Assembly (NCBI GenBank): GCA_026399435.1
Contig: JAPLQX010000013.1
Location: 1 to 33,322 of the forward strand
Direction: 5' to 3'
Origin: Rhodocyclales bacterium
Lineage (GTDB): Bacteria > Pseudomonadota > Gammaproteobacteria > Burkholderiales > Rhodocyclaceae
Length of the DNA stretch: 33,322 bases
Shown: positions 1-5,900 of the stretch, piece by piece
How positions within the stretch are numbered: the first letter of the stretch is position 1
Layout of the letters: each line of letters opens with the position of its first letter
Translations under genes and position numbers: made by a program
Notes under the pieces: model-generated
What the model saw: the letters and a program-made list of their open reading frames with translations, nothing else
Told to the model about the DNA's origin: nothing
The model's database searches: none

Positions 1-9
1 ACGTTGGGC
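1..9 (+). other. 3' end of an upstream integron attC site
   Basis: GTTGGGC at 3-9 fits the attC right-hand core consensus GTTRRRY and has the same position relative to a following cassette as the other attC sites in the window. The rest of the site lies outside. It marks the left boundary of the first cassette, which begins after the G at position 3. The seven bases alone would be weak evidence; the array downstream supports it. Confidence 0.6.
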
Positions 10-35
10 CTCGCGGCAGTAGGAGGGAGAGTTCA

Positions 36-542
36 GTGAAGATCGTTGGTCACCGCAGTCACTCTTGCAACCGTCATCGCGGCGCAGCGCACTGCGGGCG
101 CGCGCTCCAACCGTCGTCGCTTCCGCTGTCGTCAACATCTTCGGCGTCGCTGCCCGTCGCTGAGCGTGTAGCCACCGTGCCTTCGGCGTGGGCAGCCGTG
201 TGGCCTTCCCGTGCCTGTGGTGACAATGAACCCGCCGTGGCTTCGGTAACGTCAGCATCCGCACCCTTGTCACCGCTGCCCGCAGTGCCCGTGCCTTCGT
301 TGGCGCACCGTTGGCTTACCGTCGTCGCGCTTGCATGCCAAAAGCGTTCGGTCTGCGCCGGTGTTCCCGCCGCGCTCCGTCCCATCACCGTGTCGCCAGC
401 GCCGACTCCTGCGCGGACTCATTTTCCCGTGCCCTCGCGTAGTCTCTCGCCCAACCCGGCAGTCGACCCCGTTCCCTTCGGTCACTGGACGCTGCGCGAT
501 AAAGCCGCGCAGCGCCGGTCACTTCTACGTTGGACCCCATAA
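36..542 (+). CDS. unrecognised cassette ORF, 168 codons
   Basis: No family is recognised. The GTG start at 36 has a strong Shine-Dalgarno (AGGAGGG about 9 bases upstream), the main reason to list it. The product is rich in Ser, Pro, Ala, Val and Arg, with one weakly hydrophobic stretch near residues 92-102, and its last 20 or so residues are simply attC read through to a TAA at 540-542. A minus-strand frame (74-388) is equally open, so the cassette may be non-coding or coding on the other strand. It carries copy 1 of the dispersed repeat. Low confidence that a protein is made. Confidence 0.3.
   Translation: MKIVGHRSHSCNRHRGAAHCGRALQPSSLPLSSTSSASLPVAERVATVPSAWAAVWPSRACGDNEPAVASVTSASAPLSPLPAVPVPSLAHRWLTVVALACQKRSVCAGVPAALRPITVSPAPTPARTHFPVPSRSLSPNPAVDPVPFGHWTLRDKAAQRRSLLRWTP
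384..410 (-). repeat. dispersed 27-bp repeat, copy 1 (divergent)
   Basis: On the minus strand the core (386-405) reads TCGGCGCTGGCGACACGGTG, two mismatches from the 20-base consensus. It lies in the first integron cassette. Read on the plus strand, in the frame of the cassette ORF, it gives ITVSPAPTP, close to the VAVSPAPTF encoded by copies 2 and 5. Confidence 0.65.
449..535 (+). other. attC1 integron recombination site (87 bp, long type)
   Basis: Left core GCCCAAC (449-455) matches RYYYAAC; right core GTTGGAC (529-535) matches GTTRRRY. Between them is the stem shared by most attC sites here, with arms GACGCTGCGCG and CGCGCAGCGCC around ATAAAGC. The recombination point is after G529. Together with the site at 2231-2318 it forms a longer subtype carrying an extra GTCGACCCCGTTC segment. 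Confidence 0.88.
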
Positions 543-550
543 AGTCCTCA

Positions 551-1177
551 ATGCTGACTAAGCACTCACCTATCCGCTATTTGGCAATCGCCCTGCTTGG
601 CCACGCATCTTCTGCAAGCGCGCTTGATACGCCCACTGTGCCCGAATACTACGTGGCTGCGGCGATTGCGCAAGCGAGCCAAGTGCCAAAGACTGCCATA
701 AACCAAGAGCGCGCCATGGGCCTTTGCTTTGGTGTCGACTACAACCCACAAGATCGGCAATATCAGCAAGGCTATGCGAGCAGTCTTTCGCCAGAATATG
801 CGGCCGCAGAGTATTTCAAGCTTTACGAAAAGCGAACGGTCGCCGTGCCTGCATCGAGCAATGTTGAATTGGCTGAGCCGCCCAAGCATGGAAAAGTGGT
901 TTATTCCAAGTTCGAAGACGGATCTTTGAATCACCAATACATTCCTGACGTTGGTTACGTGGGAGATGAAAGAATCGTCTTTAAAGTCAACGTCGATCGA
1001 CAAACCGTAAAACTTGTTTACCTTCTAAAAGTAACCAAAGTGACAACCGGTGGCCAGGTATCCGACGATGTCTTTTGCAAGAAGACAGGCACACAATGGA
1101 AAATCTCTCTATCGGGTGGTACTCGGTTGGCGGGGTATGGTGTCCAACCCATCGTTCCAGGGGACGCTGCGCGATGA
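551..1177 (+). CDS. secreted cassette protein with an Ig/cadherin-like segment
   Basis: The frame is open from TTG at 530, but that lies in attC1. ATG at 551 is preferred because it begins a signal peptide (MLTKHSPIRYLAIALLGHASSASA, cleavage probably before LDTP), so the product should be periplasmic or secreted, about 184 residues when mature. The C-terminal half has the pattern PPKHGKVVY...YIPDVGYVGDERIVFKV seen in bacterial Ig/cadherin-like tandem domains, here a single copy. The stop TGA (1175-1177) lies inside attC2, so the last residues DAAR are encoded by the recombination site. Function unknown; the domain suggestion comes from pattern only. Confidence 0.7.
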   Translation: MLTKHSPIRYLAIALLGHASSASALDTPTVPEYYVAAAIAQASQVPKTAINQERAMGLCFGVDYNPQDRQYQQGYASSLSPEYAAAEYFKLYEKRTVAVPASSNVELAEPPKHGKVVYSKFEDGSLNHQYIPDVGYVGDERIVFKVNVDRQTVKLVYLLKVTKVTTGGQVSDDVFCKKTGTQWKISLSGGTRLAGYGVQPIVPGDAAR

Positions 1178-1211
1178 AGCCGCGCAGCGCCCCTGAACTC
1201 AAACGTTGAAC
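1142..1211 (+). other. attC2 integron recombination site (70 bp)
   Basis: Left core GTCCAAC (1142-1148), right core GTTGAAC (1205-1211), both fitting the consensus and nearly complementary to each other. The central stem is the one shared through the array, with apex GATGAAGC. The apex supplies the stop codon of the preceding secreted protein. Confidence 0.9.
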
Positions 1212-1269
1212 TAAACCGCTGACGCGGCGGTGACTCGCGCCACCACCGCGTCAGCGGTTTAGTTCAACG
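1204..1269. repeat. 66-bp near-perfect palindrome between attC2 and attC3
   Basis: Two 29-base arms (1204-1232 and 1241-1269) are complementary except for one pair, around an 8-base loop (ACTCGCGC). The arms begin with the attC2 right core (GTTGAAC) and end with the attC3 left core (GTTCAAC), so the polarity is the reverse of an attC. The cassette from 1206 to 1342 thus holds only this palindrome and attC3 and has no ORF of its own. There is no T-tract to suggest a terminator. Confidence 0.9.
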
Positions 1270-1348
1270 AATAGCGTTTATCCGCCGCCATGACTCTTCG
1301 TGCTCGACTTGCTCTCCCTCAGCGGCGGATAAACGCTATTCGTTGGCC
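1262..1348 (+). other. attC3 integron recombination site (87 bp, outlier type)
   Basis: Left core GTTCAAC (1262-1268), right core GTTGGCC (1342-1348). The arms CGAATAGCGTTTATCCGCCGC and its complement before the right core form a 21-bp perfect stem with a long loop. It shares no stem sequence with the other six sites, so this cassette probably came from a different integron. Confidence 0.9.
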
Positions 1349-1358
1349 GTCGCAAATC

Positions 1359-1760
1359 ATGCGCATCGTTACTATTCTTGCCTCTCTGTTCGTTCTGTCG
1401 CTAGGCGCTTGCGCTGAGCAGAGTGACCTTGAGTTTCATCGAAACGTTGTGGGTACTTGGACAGGGGTTGAAACACGTCCAGGTGTCGAGGTAAGGGGAT
1501 ACGAAACGTTTAAACCAGATGGACAGTTCGTGGTCGTCACTCACATCAAGAAGAATGGTGTAGCGCCTTTTGATGTGCAAACGTTTGGGGAATGGAAAAT
1601 TGACAACGGAATGCTGGTTACAGTAATTACTAAGAGCGATAACGCCGACCTTTCGCCAGTTGGTGACGTGTCGCGGGACAGAATCATCCAGATCACGGCT
1701 AGCACTCTTGAACTGGAGTCTCAGAGCGGGCGAAGACTGTATAGAGAGCGGCAACGATGA
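1359..1760 (+). CDS. cassette-encoded lipoprotein (133 aa)
   Basis: The open frame extends upstream to 1290, through attC3; ATG at 1359, 10 bases past the attC3 core, is chosen because it begins a clear type II signal peptide (MRIVTILASLFVLSLGAC, lipobox LGAC). The mature protein has the feel of a small lipocalin-like or DUF-type domain: VVGTWTG near the start, then GYETFKPDGQFVVV and GEWKIDNGMLVTV, the usual pattern of domains that begin with a W and close a short beta barrel. It should be membrane-anchored and exported. The gene ends two bases before attC4. No function can be given. Confidence 0.75.
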   Translation: MRIVTILASLFVLSLGACAEQSDLEFHRNVVGTWTGVETRPGVEVRGYETFKPDGQFVVVTHIKKNGVAPFDVQTFGEWKIDNGMLVTVITKSDNADLSPVGDVSRDRIIQITASTLELESQSGRRLYRERQR

Positions 1761-1761
1761 C

Positions 1762-1832
1762 GGCTAACCCATCCATCAACACGGACGCTGCGCGATGAAG
1801 CCGCGCAGCGCCGGTTATGTCAGACGTTGGGG
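1762..1832 (+). other. attC4 integron recombination site (71 bp)
   Basis: Left core GGCTAAC (1762-1768) and right core GTTGGGG (1826-1832) each deviate from consensus at one base. The central stem is the common one, apex GATGAAGC. Imperfect cores may make this site less active. Confidence 0.85.
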
Positions 1833-1907
1833 GTCTCCATCCGTACGTCATTGCTCTATAGCCAATCACAAGATTTCTCGCTGCGCTTCTGTTGCGGATT
1901 GCCTCTC

Positions 1908-1934
1908 GTCGCCGTATCGCCAGCGCCGACTTTT
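1908..1934 (-). repeat. dispersed 27-bp repeat, copy 2
   Basis: On the minus strand this is identical over 28 bases (1908-1935) to copy 5 inside dsrJ, 29 kb away; the core TCGGCGCTGGCGATACGGCG is at 1910-1929. It sits in the cassette between attC4 and attC5, upstream of the small membrane protein gene. In one plus-strand frame it gives VAVSPAPTF, as in DsrJ. Confidence 0.9.
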
Positions 1935-1987
1935 GGAACCGCTTGGGCGGAACAGCCGCGCTCTCGCTCTAGCCAGACTGTAAATTT

Positions 1988-2197
1988 ATGTCTACCAATT
2001 CGAAGTGGGCTTCTTTCTTTTTTTGCACCATCATATTTGGCGCAAGCCCTTATCTCTTCATGCTGATAAACCTTCACGTCACTGAAGGCAACTCAGATCT
2101 AAATTACTTCTTTTTCTACATCCTCATTACAGCGCCCGTCGCTTTTATCATTTTGCTTTTCGGCTTGTTCAGGTTTCTTAAGTCACGCCGGGCATGA
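1988..2197 (+). CDS. small two-helix membrane protein in cassette
   Basis: A 69-residue product with two hydrophobic segments (about residues 8-27 and 40-62) joined by a short acidic loop (TEGNSDLN) and ending in a basic tail (FRFLKSRRA), so probably an inner-membrane protein with its C-terminus in the cytoplasm. The ATG at 1988 has no convincing Shine-Dalgarno. AT-rich codon use differs from the chromosomal genes, as expected for a captured cassette. The preceding 155 bases (1833-1987) hold only copy 2 of the dispersed repeat and no convincing gene. No family recognised. Confidence 0.55.
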   Translation: MSTNSKWASFFFCTIIFGASPYLFMLINLHVTEGNSDLNYFFFYILITAPVAFIILLFGLFRFLKSRRA

Positions 2198-2230
2198 CAG
2201 GCCGAGGAACGCTCAAATGCTTAGCCAAAC

Positions 2231-2318
2231 CCCCAACCCTGCGGTCGACCCCGTTCGCTTCGCTCTCTGGACGCTGCGCGATAAAGCCGCGCAGCGCCGG
2301 TCACCTTGAACGTTCGGC
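2231..2318 (+). other. attC5 integron recombination site (88 bp, long type)
   Basis: Left core CCCCAAC (2231-2237), right core GTTCGGC (2312-2318), with one departure from consensus in each. It shares the extra GTCGACCCCGTTC segment with attC1, plus the common central stem (apex ATAAAGC). Confidence 0.87.
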
Positions 2319-2334
2319 GTCTTAAACATCGCGC

Positions 2335-2838
2335 ATGGCTATCGATCCCTCAACGTTCTGGGCTAGTGACTTTGATCACAACTCGCCAATCTCTGTGGAA
2401 TCCTTGAAAGAAGCTGAGCGAGTGCTTAACGTCAAATTTCCCGAAGAGTTGGTCGCCCTGTGGCGTGTTCAGAATGGCGGCTATACACAAGGGTTTGTGT
2501 TTCCTACAGGGCAAAAGACAACTTGGGCTGAAGACCATGTGCCGTTTCTCGAGCTTTTCGGAATTGGCTCGACACAATCACCGTCAGGCTCTCACAACAT
2601 TTTCAACAGCCAGTACATGACTCACGAGTGGGATCTTCCGCCAAAGCAAATTCTTCTCGCTGGCGAGGGCGATTGGTGAATCACTTTGGACTATCGAAAG
2701 TCCGAAACGCCGTGTGTCAGATGGCTCGATGTCGATTCGGGTGAAGATATAGAACTGGCTCCGACATTCAATCAATTCCTGGCAGGGTTGCTACCTGCCG
2801 CCGCCGTGGACGAGCAAACATGCCGTTTAGCTCCGTAA
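2335..2838 (+). pseudogene. SMI1/KNR4 (SUKH) family gene interrupted by in-frame TGA
   Basis: The first 114 codons encode a SUKH-type N-terminus: PISVESLKEAERVLNVKFPEELVALWRVQNGGY is the typical helix and WR..NGG signature. A TGA at 2677-2679 follows GEGDW. The same frame then continues with ITLDYRKSETPCVRWLDVDSGEDI and ...TFNQFLAGLL, the normal C-terminal part, to TAA at 2836-2838. The intact protein would be 167 residues, with Trp (TGG) the likely ancestral codon. SUKH proteins are often immunity proteins against contact-dependent or polymorphic toxins. The TGA is probably a nonsense mutation; sequencing error is possible. Confidence 0.8.
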
Positions 2839-2839
2839 C

Positions 2840-2909
2840 GCCGAACCCATCATTCCACCGGACGCTGCGCGATGAAGCCGCGCAGCGCCGGTGATTTCAA
2901 ACGTTCGAC
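2840..2909 (+). other. attC6 integron recombination site (70 bp)
   Basis: Left core GCCGAAC (2840-2846), right core GTTCGAC (2903-2909), with the common central stem and apex GATGAAGC. It begins one base after the restored stop of the SUKH frame. Confidence 0.88.
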
Positions 2910-2939
2910 CCCACATTCTCGCGAATCTACAGAGTGTTG

Positions 2940-2986
2940 TTGTGCATACAATAAACATTGACGCGCCAGCTATTTGTGCATACACT
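2940..2986 (+). promoter_or_regulatory. brnTA promoter with two 11-bp direct repeats
   Basis: A sigma70-like promoter is visible: TTGACG (2958-2963), a 17-base spacer and TACACT (2981-2986). The sequence TTGTGCATACA occurs twice, at 2940-2950 and 2974-2984, 34 bases apart; the second copy overlaps the -10 box. This is where an autorepressing antitoxin would bind. The brnT ATG at 2994 lies about where transcription should begin, so the mRNA may be leaderless. Operator role is inferred. Confidence 0.65.
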
Positions 2987-2993
2987 CTAGCCC

Positions 2994-3272
2994 ATGAAAG
3001 TCGACTTTGATCCGACCAAGAACGAGAGAAACATCAAAGAGCGCCAGCTTTCGTTCGACCGAGTGGCAGAAGTCGATTTCAATACTGCACTGGTGTTTCC
3101 GGACACCCGAAAGTCATATGGCGAAACCCGTTTCATCGCACTGTGCTACCTGGATCGCCGGCTGCATGTGCTGTGCTTTACCGAGACCGAGACAGGCATT
3201 CGGGTAATCAGCTTCCGTAAAGCAAATACGAGAGAGGCAAATAGACATGGCAAGCCGCAAACCATTGACTGA
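2994..3272 (+). CDS. brnT: BrnT-family ribonuclease toxin
   Basis: A 92-residue protein with the BrnT pattern: MKVDFDPTKNERNIKERQLSF at the N-terminus, FPDTRKSYGETRFIALCYLDRRLHVLCFTE in the middle, and the closing IRVISFRKANTREANRH typical of this RelE-fold toxin family. BrnT toxins cleave RNA and stop growth until bound by BrnA. Toxin first, antitoxin second, with a 26-base overlap, is the usual brnTA order. Carriage in an integron cassette with its own promoter fits the known role of toxin-antitoxin cassettes in stabilising arrays. The catalytic basic residues appear to be present. Confidence 0.9.
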   Translation: MKVDFDPTKNERNIKERQLSFDRVAEVDFNTALVFPDTRKSYGETRFIALCYLDRRLHVLCFTETETGIRVISFRKANTREANRHGKPQTID

Positions 3273-3522
3273 CACGCACGGCGAGGTCCGCGAACTAACC
3301 GCCGAAGATATGGCGAAATTTAGGTCGGCCGCGGAAGTATTGCCGTCATCCCTAAGAAAGAAACTAGGAGTGCGCGGCCCTCAGAAATCACCCACCAAAG
3401 AGCGCATCACCATTCGCTTGTCGAGAGAAGTGGTTGAGCAATTTCGCGAAAGTGGCGAGGGGTGGCAAACGCGCGTGGATGCGGCCCTGCGCGAGTGGCT
3501 CAAAAATCATTCTCCGGCATAG
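3247..3522 (+). CDS. brnA: BrnA-family antitoxin
   Basis: A 91-residue protein whose C-terminal half matches the BrnA antitoxin type: RITIRLSREVVEQFRESGEGWQTRVDAALREWL, a ribbon-helix-helix DNA-binding segment with the conserved GWQTRVDAAL. The N-terminal half would bind and neutralise BrnT. ATG at 3247 lies within the end of brnT, so translation is probably coupled. By analogy with characterised brnTA modules it should repress its own promoter, and the paired TTGTGCATACA sequences upstream are candidate sites. The gene ends 24 bases before attC7. Confidence 0.9.
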   Translation: MASRKPLTDTHGEVRELTAEDMAKFRSAAEVLPSSLRKKLGVRGPQKSPTKERITIRLSREVVEQFRESGEGWQTRVDAALREWLKNHSPA

Positions 3523-3546
3523 GCCATTGCCTCGTTCGCACGCGGG

Positions 3547-3616
3547 GTCGAACCCATCATTCCACCGGACGCTGCGCGATAAAGCCGCGCAGCGCCGGTG
3601 AATTCAGACGTTCGGC
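3547..3616 (+). other. attC7 integron recombination site (70 bp), last in the array
   Basis: Left core GTCGAAC (3547-3553), right core GTTCGGC (3610-3616), common central stem with apex ATAAAGC. It closes the brnTA cassette. No site of this type is found further right. Confidence 0.88.
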
Positions 3617-3641
3617 GTCATAATCCACACACCATCTAATC

Positions 3642-4877
3642 ATGCGCGATCGCCAATACTTGTTTTCTGATGCCGACTGGTTTTCAGTCGAGCAAAATCA
3701 ACTGAAAAAAATGCAGGAAGAGATTGCAGCCGTAAACGGCGACCGCCTGCTCAATACGGCAGTTGATGACCTAGCACGGTACTTCGAATCAAAATTCAAA
3801 ATTGAAGTCCCAGCACTTGTCACCGAAGAAATCGTTGTCGATCAGCGCGAGGCAAAGATTGACGTACGGCATGACCCAAGACGCTGGATCGATGACCGAA
3901 GCCGGCCAGTGTATGTTCCAGGAACTGAATTGGAAGTTGAGATTCCATTCACCGGGGACTCTGAAGTATTCCGTGTGCGGCCAACTTCCTACACAATGAG
4001 CCCGCCGAGGGCGGAAGTCCGATCAAATGCTTTGGTACTTCGAATCTCTGGAACAGACCTCACCGCTGATGGTGTTCAGCAATCGATTAACCAAACGATC
4101 AACGAGGTTCAATCTCATCTCAGCACATTACGCACAAATACCGCCGGATTGAATCAGCAGCTTTTTCAAGGAGCAAAGACATCTATTGAATCTCGTCGAC
4201 AGAAACTACTTGCTGACCGAAACCTAGTTGGCGCGCTTGGCTTCAAAATGAAACAGCGAGATGGAAATCAGCGAACTTTCTCCGCACCAGAGGTCAAGAG
4301 AAAAATCGCCCCGACAATGCCGCCCGCCAGTTCCGCCCCATACAAGCCGGAGCCGGTTTTGAACGACGACGACTACGAGCACATTCTTAGCGTCCTCGAC
4401 AACATGGCTCATGTCATGGAGCGTAGCCCGTCCGCGTTTCACCATATGGATGAGGAAGCACTGCGCACCCACTTTCTAGTTCAACTAAATGGGCACTATG
4501 AAGGCCAAGCGACAGGCGAGACCTTCAACTACGAAGGCAAGACCGACATCCTAGTTCGTTCTGGCGATAAGAACATCTTCATTGCCGAATGCAAATTCTG
4601 GGGCGGTCCAAAGAAGCTATCTGAAACCATCGACCAACTACTGGGATATAGCTCTTGGCGAGATACCAAAACCGCAGTGATCATCTTTAATCGCAATCGC
4701 GATTTCTCTCGCGTTCTCGCCACGATTCCAGAAGCCGCAAAACAGCATCCCAATTTCAAGCGCGAGCTGGCTGGGCGTACTGATACCCGATTTCGCTATT
4801 GCTTTTCGCATAGGGACGACGCGAATCGCGAGCTTCTGCTAGCCATCCTGGTATTTGACGTGCCTACGCCCCAATGA
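3642..4877 (+). CDS. PD-(D/E)XK nuclease-like protein at the distal end of the array
   Basis: A 411-residue protein. Residues 1-220 are unrecognised, with a helical stretch near 145-190. Residues 245-411 look like a restriction-endonuclease fold: helix MDEEALRTHFLVQL (269-282), then TDILVRSGDKNIFIAECKFW giving D302, E316 and K318, the D...ExK catalytic pattern, and helix KLSETIDQLLGY after it. It is probably a DNA-cleaving defence or repair protein; no methylase or partner is adjacent. It begins 26 bases after the attC7 core as if in a cassette, but has no attC of its own, so it is either the decayed last cassette or a flanking gene. Nuclease activity is inferred. Confidence 0.72.
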   Translation: MRDRQYLFSDADWFSVEQNQLKKMQEEIAAVNGDRLLNTAVDDLARYFESKFKIEVPALVTEEIVVDQREAKIDVRHDPRRWIDDRSRPVYVPGTELEVEIPFTGDSEVFRVRPTSYTMSPPRAEVRSNALVLRISGTDLTADGVQQSINQTINEVQSHLSTLRTNTAGLNQQLFQGAKTSIESRRQKLLADRNLVGALGFKMKQRDGNQRTFSAPEVKRKIAPTMPPASSAPYKPEPVLNDDDYEHILSVLDNMAHVMERSPSAFHHMDEEALRTHFLVQLNGHYEGQATGETFNYEGKTDILVRSGDKNIFIAECKFWGGPKKLSETIDQLLGYSSWRDTKTAVIIFNRNRDFSRVLATIPEAAKQHPNFKRELAGRTDTRFRYCFSHRDDANRELLLAILVFDVPTPQ

Positions 4878-4995
4878 CAATGACGCGTAGTTTCAACATT
4901 GAAGTGCAACAAGTCTCAGGACGCATTCCCGGTCCACCTGTGCCTATTCACGCTTTGCGTTATGCACGGCAGGTGTTTCCTGAAAGGAGCGACAA

Positions 4996-5394
4996 GTGAT
5001 TAAGGGAAGCTGCCTGTGCGGTGGTGTCCGCTTCGAGTATGACGGCGAAATCGAGGAGATTTCGATTTGCCATTGTTCGCAGTGCCGCAAGGCGCAGGGC
5101 TCGGCCTTTGCCGCGGTGGGCCCGATCGACTCCGCGCGCTTCAGGTTGATCTCGGGCAGCGAGCTGCTCAGGGAGTATCGAGCCACGCCGGGCAAGGCCC
5201 GGGTCTTTTGCGGCAACTGCGGCAGTCCGATCTACAGCGCGCGGGACGATCTGCCGGCGAAAAAGCGTCTGCGCCTCGGCACCGTGGATACGCCCTTCGT
5301 CTGCAGCAATGTCTTTCATATTCATGTCGGCTCGAAGGCGTCCTGGCTGGACATCGGCGACACGCATCCACGCTTTCCCGGGCCAAAGCGATGA
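4996..5394 (+). CDS. GFA/CENP-V domain protein
   Basis: A 132-residue member of the glutathione-dependent formaldehyde-activating (GFA) fold family, a zinc-binding beta-tent. Cys motifs: GSCLCGG near residues 5-10, CHCSQCRK (25-32) and FCGNCGSPIYS (about 71-81), the full zinc ligand set. GTG at 4996 is preceded by AAGGAG at a good distance. Family members bind glutathione or related thiols, but most, including this one, have no proven substrate. It is the first chromosomal-looking gene after the integron array; 4878-4995 shows no gene. Confidence 0.85.
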   Translation: MIKGSCLCGGVRFEYDGEIEEISICHCSQCRKAQGSAFAAVGPIDSARFRLISGSELLREYRATPGKARVFCGNCGSPIYSARDDLPAKKRLRLGTVDTPFVCSNVFHIHVGSKASWLDIGDTHPRFPGPKR

Positions 5395-5407
5395 CGGGCA
5401 TTTCAGC

Positions 5408-5887
5408 ATGAAGAAGCTTGAGGCGCTGCCGGCGTCGATGACGGAACTGGAGAAGGTTCGCGCGTCGTGCAGGAAGATGGTCCGGCGGCGCGCGGCAAGC
5501 TCGGGCGGCATGTCGCTGATTCCGATTCCGGGAGTGGACATCGCGGGCGACGTCGGCATGCTGTTGCAGTTGATCCCGGCGATCAACCGGAAGTTCGGGC
5601 TGACCCCGGAGCAAATCGAAGAACTCGATACGCGGCACAAGGTGGCGATTTACGCGATGCTGAAGAAAGTCGGCTCCGACCTGGCGGGCCGCGCCATTAC
5701 CCAAAAACTTGTCGTGGCTGCCCTGAAAAAGGTCGGCGCGCGCATGGCTGCAAAGCAGGTGCTCAAATACATTCCTTTCGCCGGGCAGGCTGCCGCGGCC
5801 GCGCTCAGCGTGGCGGCGATGATGTATCTGGGAAATTCGCATGTCGACGCCTGCTTCGAGATCGCCCGCGGCGCGATCGAGGAGTGA
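5408..5887 (+). CDS. DUF697/EcsC-like membrane-associated protein
   Basis: ATG at 5408 (159 residues) is chosen over upstream in-frame starts because those lie inside the GFA gene. The pattern SLIPIPGVDIAGDVGMLLQLIPAINRKFGL, followed by an amphipathic helix and a glycine/alanine-rich segment with FAGQAAAAALSVAAMMYLG, is typical of DUF697 and EcsC-like proteins, small membrane-associated proteins of unknown role. It starts 13 bases after the GFA gene and may be cotranscribed with it. Function unknown. Confidence 0.7.
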   Translation: MKKLEALPASMTELEKVRASCRKMVRRRAASSGGMSLIPIPGVDIAGDVGMLLQLIPAINRKFGLTPEQIEELDTRHKVAIYAMLKKVGSDLAGRAITQKLVVAALKKVGARMAAKQVLKYIPFAGQAAAAALSVAAMMYLGNSHVDACFEIARGAIEE

Positions 5888-5900
5888 GGATTCCAGGATC

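Noticed and set aside
2677-2679. TGA read as Trp (genetic code change) in the SUKH gene
   Set aside because: Other genes in the window end normally at TGA, including dsrL's neighbours and rnf genes with ATGA overlaps, so recoding is not supported.
449-3616. Regularly repeated hairpins that could suggest a CRISPR array
   Set aside because: Spacing is hundreds of bases and irregular, genes lie between, and core sites fit attC.
4904-4965. Possible decayed attC after the nuclease gene (GTGCAAC ... GTTATGC, 62 bp)
   Set aside because: Spacing fits but each core has mismatches and the inner pairing is only about four bases; not enough to call a site.
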